A stretch of 64,000 nucleotides of DNA from Ptychodera flava. Its lineage: Eukaryota; Hemichordata; Enteropneusta; Ptychoderidae. The position numbers were made by a program, and so were the translations under genes. Position 1 is the first letter of the stretch; each line of letters starts with the position of its first letter. Below the pieces are notes generated by a model. It was not told where the DNA came from and searched no databases. It was given only the letters and a program-made list of their open reading frames with translations. Below, piece after piece: positions 58,871 to 64,000 of this stretch. The DNA lies in NCBI RefSeq assembly GCF_041260155.1, contig NC_091940.1, forward strand, positions 33,181,341-33,245,340. The letters are read 5' to 3'.

Positions 58871-60149
58871 TTGACTATTGTGACATAGGTTCCGTACTCA
58901 AGTGAAAAACAACATTCGATCCCAGTGTACACTTCCATATGAAATTAAACCAACGAAATTGTTTCACTTACCGTAAATTGTGAACATTGGCAAGTGCAAG
59001 TTAAGTTTGAAATTTCAGTGGAATTCGTCTAAATTTTCAAATGAGACAATGTTGTGATTCAGTTAAAGTGAGATTCCGTTCAATTAACTGAAAATCGGGC
59101 AAGAAAACAAAACATGATAACAAGCTAGCTTACCATTGTTTTCAATTTTCATCAATTCATAGCCCCATTCGAAGTAGAATTTAACGGAAATTTTAGATGA
59201 TAATACAATATGAGTGTGGCAAACGCCACATTATTTTCTTCATATCGTAAGCACTCGCGCGAAAATATCATCATAGTCATCTTGAAATGAATCACTCCCG
59301 AAACAGGCCATGTTTTTTTTTCGACAATTTATCTGTCTGACAATAAACGCGCAAACCCATCTACGAAAGATCACTTTAATTCTGTACAGCCTTATGTACA
59401 ATTCACATGTAGGCATCAAACGATGTGTTTAATTATTTTATATACTGTACATATTGCTCAATGTTCATCGTTTGTCAACCTCTCACCACGGTGGAGGGAC
59501 CGTGCTCCCACCTTGTCTTTTGTCAGTTGCTGATCTACGAGCTGTTGACTTTATCAACGTTATATGATAATTGGCGTCGACGGACTAGTGGGTTTGCTCA
59601 TCAACAGGTGCTAATGACTGTAGTGAGCAACCCGACAGTTTGCAAAGTGCGATTCGTAAGTGGCACTGTATGAGGTAGCCTCGCCTCCCAGACTTCGATC
59701 GCTTCGCACTGGCACAATAATCATAGTAAAGTGCGCCTCAAGCGGTGGAGAGTGTGAGTGTAAGTGTGCATCGAGAGCCAGTCGACTTGTCTCATAATTG
59801 TTTAAACTGCGTCAGGGAAGTGAACGAGGTCTGTGCAGAAAGCGTTTTTAAATAACATTTGTTGAGATGATCATGAAATATTGAACATGAACATGCGTCA
59901 TCACATCATTTCCTTATGATGTGGAGACGGACTCAACCTGACCTTGTATTCCTGCTAAGTGATTGTAGATTATCTCTACATGTGATTTTGGATAGACTAA
60001 AAATTACTGATGCTAGCAAAAACACTTCAGAGGTGTTAAACCTTTTTCGAGATCAGAATCTGACCAGATTGCTCATAGTAATGTGCAGGAGGAAAGTGTC
60101 AAATCACATGTACTCTGCTCTAAATCACACTGCATGAGGGCGCTTACTA
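58871..60149. other. Spacer between the FABP array and the LINE
   Basis: AT-rich DNA without a supported gene. Near 59485-59515 there is a small inverted word (CACGGT/ACCGTG). The open frame 59916-60137 has no family features and may be LINE 5' sequence or chance. Confidence 0.4.
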
Positions 60150-63100
60150 TGTCACATATGCGCTCAGACCATAGATTAGAAACCCAACAAAAAGGAAGCA
60201 ATGCTTTGAATACATAAAAAGACAAAGAGCAGACATCATATTTCTACAAGAAACACACTGCGCATCACAGATTGAAGCTGACGCATGGACAAAAGAATGG
60301 GGTGGTGAGGGAATATGGAACAACTATAAAACAATAGCAGAGGAACGGCCATACTATGGAAGAAAGATTGTGAACTTGACATTAAGGTAATTAAAATGGC
60401 TCACGAAGGACGAACTATTATAGCTATGTTAAAATATGACAATGTTAATCTGAACATCTATGCTCCAACTCTGTTAAAGAACGATAAAACTATTTCAATT
60501 TACTCAGTGAGGAAATCGAAAAAGCCTCACGAGATCATGTATCAGATTCCATGATATGCGGCGATTTCAACTGCGTAGTAGATACATCCAAAGATAAGAT
60601 ATCCTCAGCTAAGTTGTGCAATGATAGTAGTGTACAGGAGATTAAAGCTATGATGAATCAGTTCAATCTGACTGATGTTGGAGAAGACTACACCCACATC
60701 TTCTCCAATACACGTGGCACAGCCTTGTAAAGACAAAAAGAACTATCAGACAAAAGTTAGACTGGACCGGTGGCTCTTCACGAGCGACTTGTTTACTGAG
60801 GTTAAAAGTGTGAAATTTTATCTTGTGTTATTTCAGATCATCAACCAGTTGTAGTCGATATGGAATCTTTAGAAGGTGTAAAACGTGGGAAAGGGACATG
60901 GAAATTCAATAACAGTCACCTGTCATGTACTGATTTCAAAAACGAAGAAGAAAACCTCTGGAAATTTTGGCAAAGTCAAAAACCTCTTTTGATGACATTT
61001 CACTTTGGTGGGACAAAGGCAAGGATAAACTTCGAGAATTGGCCATTAAGTATAGTTTACAGAAAAAAAGAAGTAATAAGAAACATCGTAATCTGCTGGA
61101 AAAAAGGCTGCACAGTATGATGACATCAGATCAACCCGCAAGTGATATTGAAGAGGTTAAAAATCAGTTAAAATCATATCATGAATTAAATCAAATACAA
61201 GGACAGCAAATTCGATCAAGGGCCCAATGGGTTGAACAAGGAGAAAAGTCTTCAAAATATTTCCTCAATCTAGAAAAACAGAGAGGTAAAGAAAAACTAT
61301 TCAAGGAGGTTAGAGACAAGAGCGGCAAAATAGTGACTGATATTGATTCTATATTAGACATACAAGCAGAATTTTATGAAGATCTTTACAAACAAGAAAA
61401 TGTTGACACCCTACTACAGAGGGAATTAATAGATAAAACCAAGATAAACAGAGTTGTGAAGGTCAAATTACACAGGAAGAAGCTCTCAACGCTTTAAAGT
61501 CAATGGCCAACAATAAGTCACCAGGTTCTGATGGCCTTTCAGTGGAATTCTATAAATGCTTCTGGCATATTTTAGGGTCTGATCTAATTGAAACGCTTGC
61601 TTTAATTCAGGGGAATTGACGAATAGCCAGAAACTTGGTTTAGTTTCTTTGCTCTATAAAAAGGGAGATCGGGCAGACTTAAACAATTGGAGACCAATAA
61701 GTCTCCTCAATGTAGACTATAAGATTCTTGCAAAAGTAATTGCTAATAGGGTGCGGAAGGTAATTGGCAAAATATGTAGCCCAGATCAGTGATACATCCC
61801 CGGGCGGGAGATAGGTGATAATATTGTCTTTACTAGAGATATTATTGAATACGCTAATTTTACTGATAAACCTCTTATTGTCATAAGTCTTGACCAAACA
61901 AAAGCTTTTGACAGGTTAAACAGAGATTTCCTTTTTCAAGTCCTTGACAAATTCAACTTTAGCACTGACTTTATCAAGTGGATAAAAATTCTTTATAATA
62001 ATACTACATGCAAAATTAAGTGTAATGGCTTTCTTTCTCGCAATATTCATCTTCATAAGGGTGTGAGACAAGGGTGCCCCTTATCACCGTTACTGTATAT
62101 TATGGCAGCAGAAGTGCTAGCTGAAAATATTCGTAAAGATGACAGCATATCAGGATTCATACTACCAGACAAACAAGAGGAAAAAATTAAGAGTTTTGCA
62201 GATGATACGACTCTTTATTTGAGAAATTGAAAAGCATTACTCAGTCGTTGAAAATGTTCAACAAATATGAAAAAGCAACAGGTGCAAAGCTGAACAAAAA
62301 GAAATCCAAAGGTTTATGGGCTGGGAGTTTTAAAAACCGCACTGATTCAGTGGAAGGGATCGATTTTTCAAACAAGGTTTTGCAGATCTTGGGAGTTGGG
62401 TTTGGAAACAGTAACACATCTAGAGAAAACTGGAAAACAGTGATGGAAAAATTTACGAATTGTCTTAAGATCTGGAATACTAGAAATCTGTCGTTTAAAG
62501 GCAGGGCAATTGTAGCTAATATGCTGGCTGCATCAAAATTATGGTACCTGGCATCATTTGATCACGTACCTAAGGAAATTATTAATGAAGCAAATAGTAA
62601 ATTATGGAATTTTATTTGGAGAGGCAAACGAGAAGTTATAAAAAGGGGCATTTTCATTCAAAGATATGATGACTGTGGCAAAAAAATTGTCGACATTGAA
62701 GAAAAAAATTAATGCACTCCAATTAAAGTGGCTTATGAAATTATTTGAGAAAAATCCAGATAAATAAAATGGGCCAGCTTATCAAAATATTTCATAGCGA
62801 ATTATGACAATAAACTGAATAGTGATTATCACTACCTCCATCTCAATTTCAAAGTCAACAACAAACGAACCCCAATGGTGTATGGGGATATGTTAAATAC
62901 CTGGAAGTCACTTAGACTTACAAGAGTTAATGGTCAACATCAAAACAGAATCTTCTTAGAGAAGTTCTGTGGTATAATGACAATATTAAGAATGAAGGAA
63001 GTGTCCTCTTTTATGAAAAATGGTCAAAGAGTGGAATTTTAAGGCTTAGGGACATCTGGAATGATGACAGAAATGACTGGCTTCAACCATGGGAAATAAT

Positions 63101-63970
63101 TGCAAAAATTAGAGGAGGTACAATTAGACATGTGCAAGAGGAAATCAAGACAGAGTATGAAACACTCCTCAATGCTATTCCAGATTCCTGGAAACAAATC
63201 ATCTCTTCAAACATCCAAAATGAAGAAAACTATGATATTTTAGACTTAGAGAATTATGGTCTGACAAAAAGTGATGTCAAAACCAAGTCACTTTATTGGA
63301 AATTAGTTGATAAGAAATGGCATGCAGTCAAAGGTCAGATTGGTCAAAAATGGGCTGAGAATCTAAGTCTCACTGATAGCTACAAAGCTACTTTATTCAA
63401 CCGTCTTAATTCAACAGGAATTGTCAGCAATTCAGTAAATGATTTAAATTGGAAGATTTTCCATCGAGGCCTAGTCACAGGAAGCTTGGTCAAAACTTTC
63501 AATTTAAGTGATGGGAAATGTCATATTTGTGGCCAAGAAGAAACACTGGAACACATCTTATTTGAGTGTAAATATGTTAAAGAAATCTGGCAGAAATGTA
63601 TTTGTTTCTTTGTCAGAAAACACAACTTTGATAATAATATCAATATCAAAAGATTAGCAATTGCAGGAATCGAAAATGATAATAATGCAACATCTGACAT
63701 TATTTACTGTATTACTTCCTTTGTAAAATATACAGTTTGGAATATTCGAAATTCGGTTACTCTTGATGGGATTAAAGTTTCCCTTCAATCCTATGTCATG
63801 CAATTGAAATGTTATCTCTCCTCATGGATGAATACATTATATTTCACTTATAAGATGAAGAACAAAACTGAGGATTTTATCACAAAGTTTTCAAGCCTTC
63901 AAGTTGTAAGACTTGAAGGAGAAGAATGCATCCTGAATGCATTTATATGATGATCTTTGCAATTAAACAA
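60150..63970 (+). mobile_element. Tx1/L1-like non-LTR retrotransposon, interrupted
   Basis: One long decayed ORF2 read through several frames. Apurinic-type endonuclease: ADIIFLQETH (about 60229-60258) and ICGDFNC (about 60555-60575). Linker: RAQWVEQGEKSSKYFLNLEK (frame 60967-61497). Reverse transcriptase: NNKSPGSDGL (about 61509), a WRPISLLNVDYK block (about 61690), SLDQTKAFDR (about 61886), GVRQGCPLSP and the catalytic FADD (about 62195). C-terminal region: frames 62227-62712 and 63132-63950, the last with a CHICGQEETLEHILFEC zinc-finger-like motif (63518-63569). Order and motifs fit the L1/Tx1 side of LINEs. ORF1 was not found; the copy may be 5' truncated at the ORF2 start. Several stops and frame changes break it. 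The 3' end is close to or beyond the window edge. Confidence 0.85.
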
Positions 63971-64000
63971 CTGATTATTTGTTTTTTTTGTCTTCAGACA

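Overview
The window is animal nuclear DNA. It has two spliced genes with GT-AG introns, an intron-poor duplicated gene array, and a large load of transposable elements and simple repeats. The genes (AGXT2, BOP1, fatty-acid-binding proteins), the intact Polinton/Maverick element and the Tx1/L1-like LINE fit a marine invertebrate. A non-vertebrate deuterostome is my best guess, but nothing in the sequence fixes the species.

Layout. (1) Positions 1-12376 carry AGXT2 on the plus strand, a mitochondrial PLP aminotransferase. Twelve coding exons are found; the first exon with the targeting peptide is not. (2) Positions 12377-18170 are intergenic: a dispersed element of about 1.9 kb with short terminal inverted repeats, long (TA)n tracts around a perfect palindrome, and the BOP1 promoter. 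(3) Positions 18171-30854 carry BOP1 on the plus strand in 13 exons (about 748 codons), a nucleolar WD40 protein of the PeBoW complex. Intron 1 holds a striking foldback element, and intron 5 holds an inverted copy of the 1.9-kb repeat. (4) Positions 30855-36480 are intergenic with MITEs, a LINE tail and one doubtful first exon. (5) Positions 36480-58870 hold three tandem segments, each with an intronless FABP gene on the minus strand. Copy 3 is intact; copies 1 and 2 each carry one frameshift. (6) A 15,747-bp Polinton (37861-53607) sits inside segment 1, 35 bp upstream of the FABP copy 1 start codon. It has terminal inverted repeats of about 332-336 bp and a perfect 6-bp target duplication. 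(7) Positions 60150-63970 hold a decayed Tx1/L1-like LINE with endonuclease, reverse transcriptase and C-terminal zinc-finger regions.

The Polinton encodes a protein-primed-type DNA polymerase B, a retroviral-type integrase with a chromodomain, an intact A32-like packaging ATPase, a double-jelly-roll-type major capsid protein, a probable minor capsid protein and several small membrane proteins. It also has an unusual block at 46140-47329. There a P-loop protein resembling deoxynucleoside kinases runs in one reading frame into a DEDDh (DnaQ-type) exonuclease. I could not find the usual adenovirus-like protease.

A caution applies to the whole window. Single-base indels break AGXT2 (three), BOP1 (one), FABP copies 1 and 2 and most Polinton genes, often in homopolymers. 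The two Polinton terminal repeats are almost identical apart from homopolymer-length differences. This pattern fits consensus sequencing errors at least as well as true gene decay, so 'pseudogene' here means 'interrupted in this sequence'.
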